Below, piece by piece: positions 5,599 through 12,703 of a stretch of 13,295 nt of DNA; position 1 is the first letter of the stretch, and the number at the start of each line of letters is the position of its first letter. The position numbers and the translations under genes are program-made. The stretch covers positions 1 through 13,295 of the forward strand of contig JAJDBI010000309.1 in assembly GCA_029261435.1 (NCBI GenBank). Direction: 5' to 3'. The notes below the pieces were generated by a model, which was given only the letters and a program-made list of their open reading frames with translations, was not told the origin of the DNA and did no database searches. This stretch comes from Nitrospinaceae bacterium (lineage in GTDB: Bacteria; Nitrospinota; Nitrospinia; Nitrospinales; VA-1).

Positions 5599-6942
5599 AT
5601 GAATTTAGAGGATCATATGCTTCTCCGAGAAAAAAATAATGAAGGTTTTCCTGAAGACTCTGCCTGCGTTTCTGTTTCTCTTTTCGACATGCTTTCCTCT
5701 CTATCGACCGCGTTAGACTTGATTGATATTGAACTCATCGATCACCATAACCGGGTGTGCTATATCGCTACGAAATTAGCCATTCATCTTCAGTTTGAAC
5801 CCGAGCAGATTAATGAGATTTTTATGGCAGCAATGGTTCACGATATTGGCGCGATTGTTTTCTCAGATCGTTTGGGGCTGAACAACTTTGAAGTTGAAAA
5901 TGCGCATCTTCATGGAGAGCTGGGGGCATTGCTGCTTTCAAGGTTTGACCTGTTTCAGGAATTTTCCCCATTAGTGCGATTTCATCATGTCCCTTGGGAG
6001 AATGGAGCGGGGAACTATGCTTTTGGCGAGGCAGTACCTTCTGGAATTCATATTCTGCATTTAGCTGACCGAATATCTGTTCTGATTGATAGAAGAAACC
6101 CAGTGCTCTCTCAGGCTTCAACGATAAACAGGAAAATCAGTAGTCAATCTGGCAAGCAGTTTTCTCCCGCTTTCGTGGAAGCGTTTCTTGAAGTTTCGCG
6201 AGAGGATGCATTCTGGCTGGATTTGATGAGTCCATCCATAGAACGTGTAATTCAGAAAATTTCTTGTCTACCCAGAGCACGTCTGAGCTTGGAGAGCTTG
6301 ACTAGCCTATCCCATTTTTTTGCGTTGATCATTGATACCCGCAGTCGATTTACCGCGACCCATTCAAGTGGAGTGGCCTGTTCGGCTATGGAGTTGGGAA
6401 TTGTGATGGGGATGAGTGAGTTTGATAGCTCAAAAATCCGAATAGCTGGGTATCTGCATGACTTGGGAAAGCTTGCTGTTTCTGATGCAATCCTTCTCAA
6501 ACCTGGAAAACTATCGAATGAAGAGTGGCTGATTATGAGAGCTCACCCTTATTACACTTACCGTATTTTGGAACGTGTCGAAGGTTTGGAGGATATTACC
6601 TTTTGGGCATCCAATCATCATGAGGAGCTTGGAGGGGGTGGTTATCCCTTTGGCACGGAGGCAGACAATCTTTCTCTGGGGGCGAGAACCATGGCGGTGG
6701 CAGATGTTTTTACTGCCCTGGCGGAAGACCGCCCTTATAGAGATGGCATGAATAAAGAAGAGACTCATAAGGTGTTTCAGGAAATGATTAAAAAAGAAAA
6801 GCTGGATAAGGATGTGGTGGAAGCTCTGTACGACAATTATAAAAATATTAACGAGAGTAGAAAGTCAGCGCAGGAACAGGAATTGATCACGCTGTCCGAA
6901 TTCTGGGATTGTGCTGAAGAAAAAGCCGGGTATGTATCCTGA
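5599..6942 (+). CDS. Tandem-HD protein with C-terminal HD-GYP c-di-GMP phosphodiesterase domain
   Basis: The product has 447 residues, is soluble and has no receiver or PAS domain. The first HD domain (about 40-215) keeps H49/H50, H81-D82, H105 and H129-H130, but has no GYP motif: after the HH it reads VPWENGAGNYAFG. The second (about 235-415) is a canonical HD-GYP: H255, LHDLGK at 286-291, H316, HHE at 340-342, GGGGYP at 345-350 and DVFTALAEDRPYR at 369-381. Family knowledge: HD-GYP domains hydrolyse c-di-GMP with a bi- or tri-nuclear metal centre. The degenerate first HD is probably regulatory or a domain duplication. Two starts compete: ATG 5599 lacks a ribosome binding site, while ATG 5617 (codon 7) follows AGAGGA by 4 nt, so the protein may have 441 residues. 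Next to a chemoreceptor and flagellar genes, a role in switching motility is a fair inference. Confidence 0.9.
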   Translation: MNLEDHMLLREKNNEGFPEDSACVSVSLFDMLSSLSTALDLIDIELIDHHNRVCYIATKLAIHLQFEPEQINEIFMAAMVHDIGAIVFSDRLGLNNFEVENAHLHGELGALLLSRFDLFQEFSPLVRFHHVPWENGAGNYAFGEAVPSGIHILHLADRISVLIDRRNPVLSQASTINRKISSQSGKQFSPAFVEAFLEVSREDAFWLDLMSPSIERVIQKISCLPRARLSLESLTSLSHFFALIIDTRSRFTATHSSGVACSAMELGIVMGMSEFDSSKIRIAGYLHDLGKLAVSDAILLKPGKLSNEEWLIMRAHPYYTYRILERVEGLEDITFWASNHHEELGGGGYPFGTEADNLSLGARTMAVADVFTALAEDRPYRDGMNKEETHKVFQEMIKKEKLDKDVVEALYDNYKNINESRKSAQEQELITLSEFWDCAEEKAGYVS

Positions 6943-7150
6943 CCATACTTTAGTGATGGAAGGTTGAGTTTGCAGTCATCTGAGAAATGGATTGGTTTAT
7001 CGCCACTTATTGTAATAGGCGGCAAGAGCATGATTACAATCGAGTCACATTTGGTTTAAGGGGGAATATTAAAGTTATAGCGGCGATCTTTACAGGGTAG
7101 AGCGTATATTTTTTTATACACAAAGAAGGTTTGAATCAAACTAATTTTTG

Positions 7151-7156
7151 GGGAGG
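7151..7156 (+). promoter_or_regulatory. Strong ribosome binding site that fixes the GTG start of the chemoreceptor gene
   Basis: GGGAGG (GGGGAGG including 7150) stands 5 nt before GTG 7162, supporting that start over later ATG codons. A short GTTTG/CAAAC hairpin (7129-7141) lies just upstream of it. Confidence 0.75.
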
Positions 7157-7161
7157 CTATC

Positions 7162-7575
7162 GTGAAAACACAAGCAAAAAATCCGGCAGGTGTTCCGGCA
7201 GTGGTGGGGCAGTTTGAACAGGACAATGACGATGGCTTTATTTCCAAGTTTTCAAATTTGTTCAGGGAGAATGCGAAGGGCAATGCTACGCTCATTGATC
7301 ATCTGGCTGGCTTGAGGGCTTGTTTGGATAAGTTGCAGATGAATGTTTTTGTTGCTGATAAGAATCTTAATCTCGTTTATATGAACGAGATTGCCTTGAA
7401 GACCCTGAAAGCCGTTGAGCCGGAAATACAAAAAGCATTCGGGATCCGCGCCGATGATCTGTTGGGTGGAACAATCCACCGGTTTCATAAAGATCCGCAG
7501 GCGGTTGAATCCGTTTTGAGAAACCCATCTTCCTTACCACACCAGGCAGAGTTGGCGTTTGGTAATGTGATTTAA
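7162..7575 (+). pseudogene. 5' fragment of frameshifted PAS-PAS-MCP-hemerythrin chemoreceptor (first PAS)
   Basis: This 137-residue open frame has a strong ribosome binding site. Residues 40-137 are most of a PAS domain (LQMNVFVADKNLNLVYMNEI, then RFHKDPQAVESVLRNP and LPHQAELAFGN). It closely parallels the second PAS in the downstream frame (NILFADRDLILQYAN, VFHKNPKHQRNLL, LPHKAQIQLGPE). Translation stops at TAA 7573-7575, just where the second PAS continues with its last strands. From 7569 the neighbouring frame reads DLRSNINGIWGAQGQPLGYV, then VNWEEV: the missing end of this PAS, leading without a break into the next domain. So this and the 7566-9437 frame are one gene split by an indel. 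It is either a real mutation or an assembly error. Confidence 0.85.
7566..7575 (+). other. Frameshift site in the chemoreceptor gene
   Basis: The two open frames overlap by 10 bases (TGTGATTTAA); the upstream one ends in TAA 7573-7575 and the downstream one is open from 7566. Aligning the two PAS domains by eye, the second has LGPEILDL where the first has FGNVI then DL. Seven missing bases would restore equal spacing, which fits a deletion between GATTT direct repeats. A one-base loss would leave the first PAS two residues short. No slippery heptamer for programmed -1 shifting is present. Confidence 0.7.
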
Positions 7576-7682
7576 GATCCAACATTAACGGCATATGGGG
7601 TGCACAGGGCCAACCCCTGGGATACGTCGTAAACTGGGAGGAAGTAGGAGATCTTAAAAAGCTTGAAGCAGAACAGGCGAGA

Positions 7683-9437
7683 GTGAAATCCATGATGGAG
7701 AACGCTCCCTTCAATATTTTGTTTGCGGACAGAGATCTTATTTTGCAATACGCTAATCCTGCTTCCATTAAAACCCTTAAAACTCTGGAGCAATACCTGC
7801 CTGTGACTGCGGAAAAGATGGTGGGGCAATGTATTGATGTGTTCCACAAAAATCCCAAGCATCAGAGAAATTTGCTGGGGGATCCACGTAACTTACCGCA
7901 TAAAGCTCAAATTCAACTGGGACCTGAAATTCTTGATCTGGATGTCAGTGCGATCTATGACTCTGCATGTGATTATACGGGGGCCATGGTGAACTGGTCT
8001 GTGATCACTGAACAATTGAACATGAAGAAGGAAGTCGAAGAACTGTCCCTTCTCGAAAAAGAACGGTCGGAGGAATTGGATAATAAGGTCGGTCAGATTC
8101 TGGAAGTGGTCAATGCTGCTGCCCAGGGCGACATCACTGGACAATTAAATGTTATGGGTGAAGATCCTGCTGGGCAGGTGGGGAAGGCACTGGCAGATTT
8201 TATCGCCGACTTGAGGGTCAATATCGGTTCATTTGGAAAAGCCGGGGATGAGCTTAATGTTTCTTCCAATGAACTGGTTTCGGTGAGCCAGCAATTAAGT
8301 GCCAATGCTGAGGAAACCTCTGCTCAGGCTGGCGTAGTTTCTGCGGCCTCCGAAGAAGTCAGCACCAATGTACAGGTAGTAGCTACAGGTACGGAAGAGA
8401 TGACCGCAAGTATAAAAGAAATATCTCAAAGTGCCAGTCAGGCGGCTCAGATTGCCGATTCGGCTGTTAAGATCGTGGAAGAAACCAACTCGAAAATTTC
8501 AGCTCTGGGTGAAAGCAGTACAGATATTGGCCAGGTGGTTAAAGTGATTACTGAAATTGCCGGCCAAACTAATTTGCTGGCTCTCAATGCAACGATAGAA
8601 GCCGCCCGTGCCGGAGAGGCGGGTAAGGGGTTTGCGGTGGTTGCCAATGAGGTGAAAGAGTTGGCTAATCAAACCGCCAAGGCGACTGAGGAAATCAGTC
8701 AGAAAATTCAAGTGATTCAGGATGATGCTCAAAATGCTGTTGCTGCAATGGATGAAATCACCAATGTCATCAACGAGGTCAATGATATTTCGGGAACCAT
8801 TGCCAGTGCGGTAGAAGAACAAAGTGCTACCACAAATGAAATGAGCCGGAACGTGACCGAAGCAGCAAAAGGGGTTCAGGAAATCGCTCAGAACATTACT
8901 GGTGTTGCACAGGCGGCTTCGGACACAAGTCAGGGTGCCATTGCAACCGAGCAAACAGCAAATCAATTGACGAAAAATTCGGAACTCATTTTAAATCTGG
9001 TCAATAAGTTCAAGTATAAAAATCCCGAAATGAGCCTCATGGCTTGGAACGATGCGTTCGCAACCCATGTAGGTGATGTTGATACCCATCATAAAAAGCT
9101 GATCGATTTCATCAACGAAATTTACAGAGGTATCATGCTTGAAATGGATAAGGATGTCGTAGATAAGGCACTGGATGGACTGGTGGACTTCACCGTGATG
9201 CATTTTGCTTATGAGGAAAGATTGTTCGATAAGTATGGTTATGATGACGCTTTAGCGCATAAAGAAAAACATAAAACTTTACTTGCGCAAGTGGGAGATT
9301 ATGTTACCCGGTACAAGGGAGGGAATACGGAAGTCAGTCATGAGCTGTTATCCTTTCTGAAGAACTGGTTGACGAAACACATTATGGGAGTTGATCAGAA
9401 ATATGCTTCTTATCTGAATGACAAAATGGAGCAATAA
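7683..9437 (+). CDS. Methyl-accepting chemotaxis protein with PAS sensor and C-terminal bacteriohemerythrin (main part of frameshifted gene)
   Basis: The frame is open from 7566; initiation inside it would have to use GTG 7683 (584 residues) or ATG 7692/7695, none with a good ribosome binding site. Layout from 7683: PAS at 5-112, coiled coil and HAMP-like linker (KVGQILEVVNAAAQGD) at 130-180, MCP signalling domain at about 190-440 with the hairpin tip EIAGQTNLLALNATIEAARA (291-310) and GEAGKGFAVVANEV, then hemerythrin at 452-580. The hemerythrin di-iron ligands look complete: H470, H507, E511, H526, H530, H566 and D571 (HFAYEE, HKEKH, HIMGVDQKY). There are no membrane segments, so the receptor is cytoplasmic. 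Known of the parts: the tip binds CheA/CheW, and hemerythrin binds O2 reversibly. Inference: an aerotaxis or redox receptor. With the first PAS broken it may be a pseudogene, a shortened active receptor, or intact in the real genome. Confidence 0.88.
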   Translation: MKSMMENAPFNILFADRDLILQYANPASIKTLKTLEQYLPVTAEKMVGQCIDVFHKNPKHQRNLLGDPRNLPHKAQIQLGPEILDLDVSAIYDSACDYTGAMVNWSVITEQLNMKKEVEELSLLEKERSEELDNKVGQILEVVNAAAQGDITGQLNVMGEDPAGQVGKALADFIADLRVNIGSFGKAGDELNVSSNELVSVSQQLSANAEETSAQAGVVSAASEEVSTNVQVVATGTEEMTASIKEISQSASQAAQIADSAVKIVEETNSKISALGESSTDIGQVVKVITEIAGQTNLLALNATIEAARAGEAGKGFAVVANEVKELANQTAKATEEISQKIQVIQDDAQNAVAAMDEITNVINEVNDISGTIASAVEEQSATTNEMSRNVTEAAKGVQEIAQNITGVAQAASDTSQGAIATEQTANQLTKNSELILNLVNKFKYKNPEMSLMAWNDAFATHVGDVDTHHKKLIDFINEIYRGIMLEMDKDVVDKALDGLVDFTVMHFAYEERLFDKYGYDDALAHKEKHKTLLAQVGDYVTRYKGGNTEVSHELLSFLKNWLTKHIMGVDQKYASYLNDKMEQ

Positions 9438-9686
9438 ATACTGGCTCAATATCGTTGTTTCAAATTTAAAGGTTTTCCGGGTTGTTTTTTGTGAATAAAG
9501 AGAGAGGGTAATTGAAGGGGCAGGTCGTTGCCTGGTTACATTATATGAATTAAAGAAGGCTAACTTCTATCTGTGAGGTTATTAGATAAGGCTGAGTGGA
9601 AATTGCGAGTTGTGTGAGGGAAAGACAGGTTTTAGCGGTCGCGGTAGCGTCACCGCCCCGTTGGCCCCACGCCGAGTGGGGGAGGG
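9438..9686. other. Intergenic region between chemoreceptor and fliS with two GC-rich hairpins
   Basis: Convergent genes flank it. GCGGT (9641-9645) pairs with ACCGC (9652-9656), and CCCCAC (9665-9670) pairs with GTGGGG (9676-9681), the latter 5 nt beyond the fliS stop. Neither is followed by a T tract on either strand. If they end transcription it would be weak or Rho-assisted. A minor AGAAG/CTTCT hairpin lies near 9555-9569. Confidence 0.4.
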
Positions 9687-10115
9687 TTAGCATTTTGAGG
9701 CGATATTTTTTGGCGGTTCGTGGTCGCCCTGGCCCGTGTTGGTGGTGTTGTTAAACAGTTGTTCCCAGGCTTCGGAGAGTGGGCCCAGTATTTTAATGAT
9801 GGTTTCGAGGGCTTTCCGGTCGGACTTGATATTGGCCAATGTCAGTTGACTTAGCATGTATTGATATAATGACTCCAGGCGCAGGGCGACTTCGCCGCCT
9901 TTTTTTAGATCGAGAGCCAGTGAAAGTTCGTTGATAATATCGTGGGTTTTGTTGATATATTTTCCCTGTCCCGCGATATCTCCCTTGTCGATGCTTTGAA
10001 TTGCCATGGTCGAAAATTTGATAGCCCCTTCATACATCATGATGATGAGCCGCCCCTGGCTGGACGTGGAGATCTCGTTTCTGCGGTATTGATTATGATA
10101 TTGTGATGGACCCAT
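9687..10115 (-). CDS. fliS: Flagellar export chaperone FliS
   Basis: This 142-residue protein is the cytosolic chaperone that binds the C-terminal end of flagellin and prevents its early polymerisation before export. The conserved N-terminal pattern is seen: YHNQYRRNEISTSSQGRLII (6-25), then MMYEGAIKFSTMA. Helices follow with INKTHDIINELSLALDLKKGGEVALRLESLYQ, matching the FliS four-helix family; family length is about 125-140, so this is full-length with a slightly long polar tail (TNTGQGDHEPPKN). The ATG lies 40 nt downstream of the fliD stop, with GAGGA about 10 nt before it, so the gene is almost surely cotranscribed with fliD, the usual order. Confidence 0.93.
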   Translation of the reverse strand: MGPSQYHNQYRRNEISTSSQGRLIIMMYEGAIKFSTMAIQSIDKGDIAGQGKYINKTHDIINELSLALDLKKGGEVALRLESLYQYMLSQLTLANIKSDRKALETIIKILGPLSEAWEQLFNNTTNTGQGDHEPPKNIASKC

Positions 10116-10155
10116 TCTATTTCATTCCTCAAACTGCTCGGTTTTAATTTTGTGA

Positions 10156-11778
10156 TCACCCACCGCTGAATAAAGCCTGGATTCCAGCGATTGATTGGTC
10201 AAAAGCATCTCTTTGGGAATTTAATCTTCCCAGTACAACTTCAAGGTTAGTGAATCGTTCTCTCAGGTTTTCTTCAAACAGCACTACCCGTTCTTCCATT
10301 TGGGTTATTGTTTCATCAAAATCTCTAATGGTTTCTGTTGCGGAATCGATTTCCGCCTCCAGAGGTCCTTCCAGGGATGCATCAGTCAGGTTTGCCAGAA
10401 TACGATTTGTGATTTGGGCCACGCCGATGGAGAGGGTGAGTGTCCCGTAGTCTCCATCATTGAGGGAGGAGATTCTAAAGTTTAGTCCTTCTGCATCTGT
10501 TCCCTCTGCACCCGCAAAGAAGTTTCCACTTCCTACAGCATCTGTGAATGTGGTGGACCCGGATGCGGCCAGCTGTGGGACTCCATTTTCAACTCTAATA
10601 TCGTAACCACCCGGTACAGTGTTGGTGGTGAACCCGACAAAGGTCACTGCTGAACTTGTGGAGGTGCTACTGCTGGAGAATAGTTCGCTGACGTTGCCAA
10701 CATTTGCTGCCAAAGCATCGCTGAACTCTCCATCATCAAGAGAAAGTGTGCCATCGCTTAATGTTCGAATTCCGATCTGTGAGAGATAACTGAAGTCTCC
10801 GGTCACTCCCGTTACTTGGCCACTGATGGTTTCACGCAGTTTTTGTTGCAGATTTTGGACTGTGAAATTAGCAAATAAGACCCCTGTTTCTCCAGTTTCA
10901 GATTCCAAAGCCAGTTCTGAAGTCAAGTGTAACGTCAACTCATTGTAGCCATCTATATATGCCTGAACTTTGTCTTTGATCGCGTCACTATCAGAACTCA
11001 GGGTGACGGTGCCGGAACCTGTGGAATCTAATGTTACAACGGCTCCTTCAATGACATCGGAGACAACATTACCCGATTTGGTGATAGCGACACCATCCAG
11101 AACAAAGTTTGAATTCTGAGCTGATTGAGTTTCAGTGAAATCGACAAGGTTTGCTGTGCCAGCGCCAAGAAGAAAGTTGCTTACGCCGATGGTCACACTA
11201 TTGTCTTCGCCCGATTTAGTGCCTGAAACTGCCAGGCGTACGGGGTTATCACTACTACCATCGTTGATAAAGCTTGCTTTAATATCCAGTCCTGAGTTGT
11301 TGATAGCCAGACGCAAGCCGTCGAGTGTATTGTTAGAGTCGTCTATGGTAATTGAGACAGAAGTATCACCAACACCTATATTCATTGTTCCTTTGGTGAT
11401 GGAACTGGTGACAGAATCAAAACCTCCTGAAACAAGTTTTGTTTCCCGGGCAAGATTATTGACGGTTAGAGAAAAAGTTCCTGATGCGGCTTGGCTATTG
11501 GTGGTTAAGCTGACCACCGAATTAGTATCTGTTGCATTACTGTTGGAAAAATCACCTTTGGTGGATAGGAAACGTGCTTCGGTGTTGAGAGTGTTGACCA
11601 CTCCTTTGAAAGTCTGAAGACGGTCTCTGAGGTCCTGAAAGCTTAACAGTTTCGCATCTTCTAAAGCTCGTTTGGCTTCAACAATAGTGATCGGCGACCG
11701 CTGGAGGCTGATCAGATTATCGATAATGCCGCCGGTATCGAGTTGGGAGTTGATTCCAAAAATTGCTGTTTGAGCCAC
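10156..11778 (-). CDS. fliD: Flagellar filament cap protein FliD (hook-associated protein 2)
   Basis: This 540-residue protein caps the growing filament and helps fold exported flagellin. The N-terminal D0/D1 segment fits FliD_N (residues about 8-110: FGINSQLDTGGIIDNLISLQ, RSPI). The middle (about 110-440) is Ser/Thr/Asn/Gly-rich, as is usual for surface-exposed cap domains. The C-terminal part has the FliD_C coiled-coil ending (ITQMEERVVLFEENLRERFT, NLEVVLGRLNSQ) with a final FSGG. The start is GTG (11776-11778), placed by alignment of the FliD N-terminus; AAAGGG stands 7 nt upstream (minus strand 11786-11791). It is first in an operon with fliS and is preceded by a sigma-28 promoter. Length and domains are normal. 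Confidence 0.93.
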   Translation of the reverse strand: MAQTAIFGINSQLDTGGIIDNLISLQRSPITIVEAKRALEDAKLLSFQDLRDRLQTFKGVVNTLNTEARFLSTKGDFSNSNATDTNSVVSLTTNSQAASGTFSLTVNNLARETKLVSGGFDSVTSSITKGTMNIGVGDTSVSITIDDSNNTLDGLRLAINNSGLDIKASFINDGSSDNPVRLAVSGTKSGEDNSVTIGVSNFLLGAGTANLVDFTETQSAQNSNFVLDGVAITKSGNVVSDVIEGAVVTLDSTGSGTVTLSSDSDAIKDKVQAYIDGYNELTLHLTSELALESETGETGVLFANFTVQNLQQKLRETISGQVTGVTGDFSYLSQIGIRTLSDGTLSLDDGEFSDALAANVGNVSELFSSSSTSTSSAVTFVGFTTNTVPGGYDIRVENGVPQLAASGSTTFTDAVGSGNFFAGAEGTDAEGLNFRISSLNDGDYGTLTLSIGVAQITNRILANLTDASLEGPLEAEIDSATETIRDFDETITQMEERVVLFEENLRERFTNLEVVLGRLNSQRDAFDQSIAGIQALFSGG

Positions 11779-11835
11779 TTAACGCCCTTTCATTGGCGGT
11801 AATATTCAGGATGCATACTAATTCTGTCTCTTGGT

Positions 11836-11863
11836 TTATCGGTCTTAAAAAATCGAAACTTTA
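11836..11863 (-). promoter_or_regulatory. FliA (sigma-28) promoter of fliD-fliS
   Basis: On the minus strand TAAAGTTT (11863-11856), 12 nt and ACCGATAA (11843-11836) match the sigma-28 consensus TAAAGTTT-N11-GCCGATAA. Fifteen of the 16 consensus bases match, with a spacer one base longer. The -10 box is 57 nt upstream of the GTG start. It places the operon in the late flagellar class and predicts a fliA gene elsewhere in the genome. Confidence 0.8.
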
Positions 11864-11871
11864 ATCATTTT

Positions 11872-11943
11872 AGAGTTAAAATCAGAGGCAAAAACAGACC
11901 TGATATTTTTGCAAAAGAGGCTGATTAAATGAGATTTAACTCT
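11872..11943. repeat. Three-tier nested inverted repeat between fliD promoter and exonuclease gene
   Basis: Three perfect arm pairs are nested: AGAGTTAAA (11872-11880) with TTTAACTCT (11935-11943); ATCAG (11881-11885) with CTGAT (11921-11925); GCAAAAA (11888-11894) with TTTTTGC (11906-11912) around an 11-nt loop. A small asymmetric internal loop (AG versus AAAAGAGG) and a 9-nt bulge separate the tiers. It starts 8 nt upstream of the sigma-28 -35 box. It could be an operator array, a cruciform or an RNA structure. Confidence 0.5.
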
Positions 11944-11978
11944 TTTAAACTAAAGGGTTTGTAAAAAAACGTTGATTT

Positions 11979-12001
11979 GGAGGATGAGAATGCTAGATTA
12001 G
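11979..12001 (+). promoter_or_regulatory. Strong ribosome binding site with a three-codon leader frame
   Basis: GGAGG (11979-11983) precedes ATG 11990 by 6 nt, but that frame ends after Met-Leu-Asp at TAG 11999-12001. It is the best ribosome binding site in the leader of the following gene, whose own ATG at 12033 has none. It may be a leader peptide or the scar of a lost gene start. Confidence 0.3.
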
Positions 12002-12032
12002 TGGCAATTATCCCTTAACAATTGGCAGAAAT

Positions 12033-12668
12033 ATGTCGGAACAACTTGGGCTTTTTGGAGAAGCAGAGGATCAGGAACCTGAAAAACCTTCTGAAAAACC
12101 TGTGAAGGAGGTTTCGGGCCCCAGAGTGCAGTATTTTGACTTGGAAACTCAGAAAAGCGCCGAAGATGTGGGAGGCTGGGGCAATATCCATAAAATGGGA
12201 CTGGCTGTCGGGGTAGTCTGGGATAGTTTGGACCGTGAATTCTTCGTTTATGAGGAAAAGGATGCCGCTCAATTGGTAGAAAAGCTCCGTACCGCCGATC
12301 TGGCAGTTGGATTCAACATAATTGGATTCGATTATACGGTTCTTCAGCCGTATTCCGACTTTGACCTGCAGGAAATCAACACCTTCGATATGCTGGTTGA
12401 TGTAAAAAAGAACCTGGGCTTCAGGTTGAGCCTCAATCATCTGGCGCAACACACGCTCAATGCTGAAAAATCTGCGGATGGATTGGTTTCTCTGCAATGG
12501 TACAAGGAAGGTAAGATCAATAAAATTATTCAGTATTGTAAGCAGGATGTTGAGATTACTCGGGATTTATATTTGTTCGGCGAGAAACATGGTTTCGTGA
12601 AATACCAGAGTAGATCCGGGAACCCTCTCGATCTTAAAGTGGACTGGAAAACCGCAAACCTGGTTTGA
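12033..12668 (+). CDS. DEDDy-type 3'-5' exonuclease domain protein (RNase H-like, YprB-like)
   Basis: This 211-residue protein has the three exonuclease motifs: Exo I YFDLETQ with D36 and E38; Exo II VGFNIIGFDY with D100; Exo III YCKQD with Y168 and D172 (YxxxD, the DEDDy type). The first 30 residues are polar, Glu/Pro/Lys-rich and probably disordered. The layout fits the stand-alone RNase_H_2/YprB-like group rather than a DNA polymerase proofreading domain; there is no polymerase or helicase domain attached. Family knowledge: two-metal-ion hydrolysis of nucleic acid from the 3' end. The substrate (RNA or DNA) cannot be told. The start at ATG 12033 is the only one in frame after a stop at 11985; it lacks a ribosome binding site. 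It is convergent with the MoxR gene, 35 nt apart. Confidence 0.85.
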   Translation: MSEQLGLFGEAEDQEPEKPSEKPVKEVSGPRVQYFDLETQKSAEDVGGWGNIHKMGLAVGVVWDSLDREFFVYEEKDAAQLVEKLRTADLAVGFNIIGFDYTVLQPYSDFDLQEINTFDMLVDVKKNLGFRLSLNHLAQHTLNAEKSADGLVSLQWYKEGKINKIIQYCKQDVEITRDLYLFGEKHGFVKYQSRSGNPLDLKVDWKTANLV

Positions 12669-12703
12669 TTTATTCCTCTTTCAAAAAGATGTTTCTCACA
12701 GCA

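Noticed and set aside
7070..7100. TAAAGTT (7070-7076) upstream of the chemoreceptor gene as a FliA -35 box
   Set aside because: No GCCGATAA-like -10 box lies 11-16 bases downstream; GGCGAT follows after only 5 bases.
7566..7575. Programmed -1 ribosomal frameshifting to make the full chemoreceptor
   Set aside because: There is no slippery heptamer, and PAS spacing suggests about 7 bases are missing rather than a slip of one.
9641..9681. Intrinsic terminators between the convergent chemoreceptor and fliS genes
   Set aside because: Both hairpins are real but neither is followed by a T tract on either strand.
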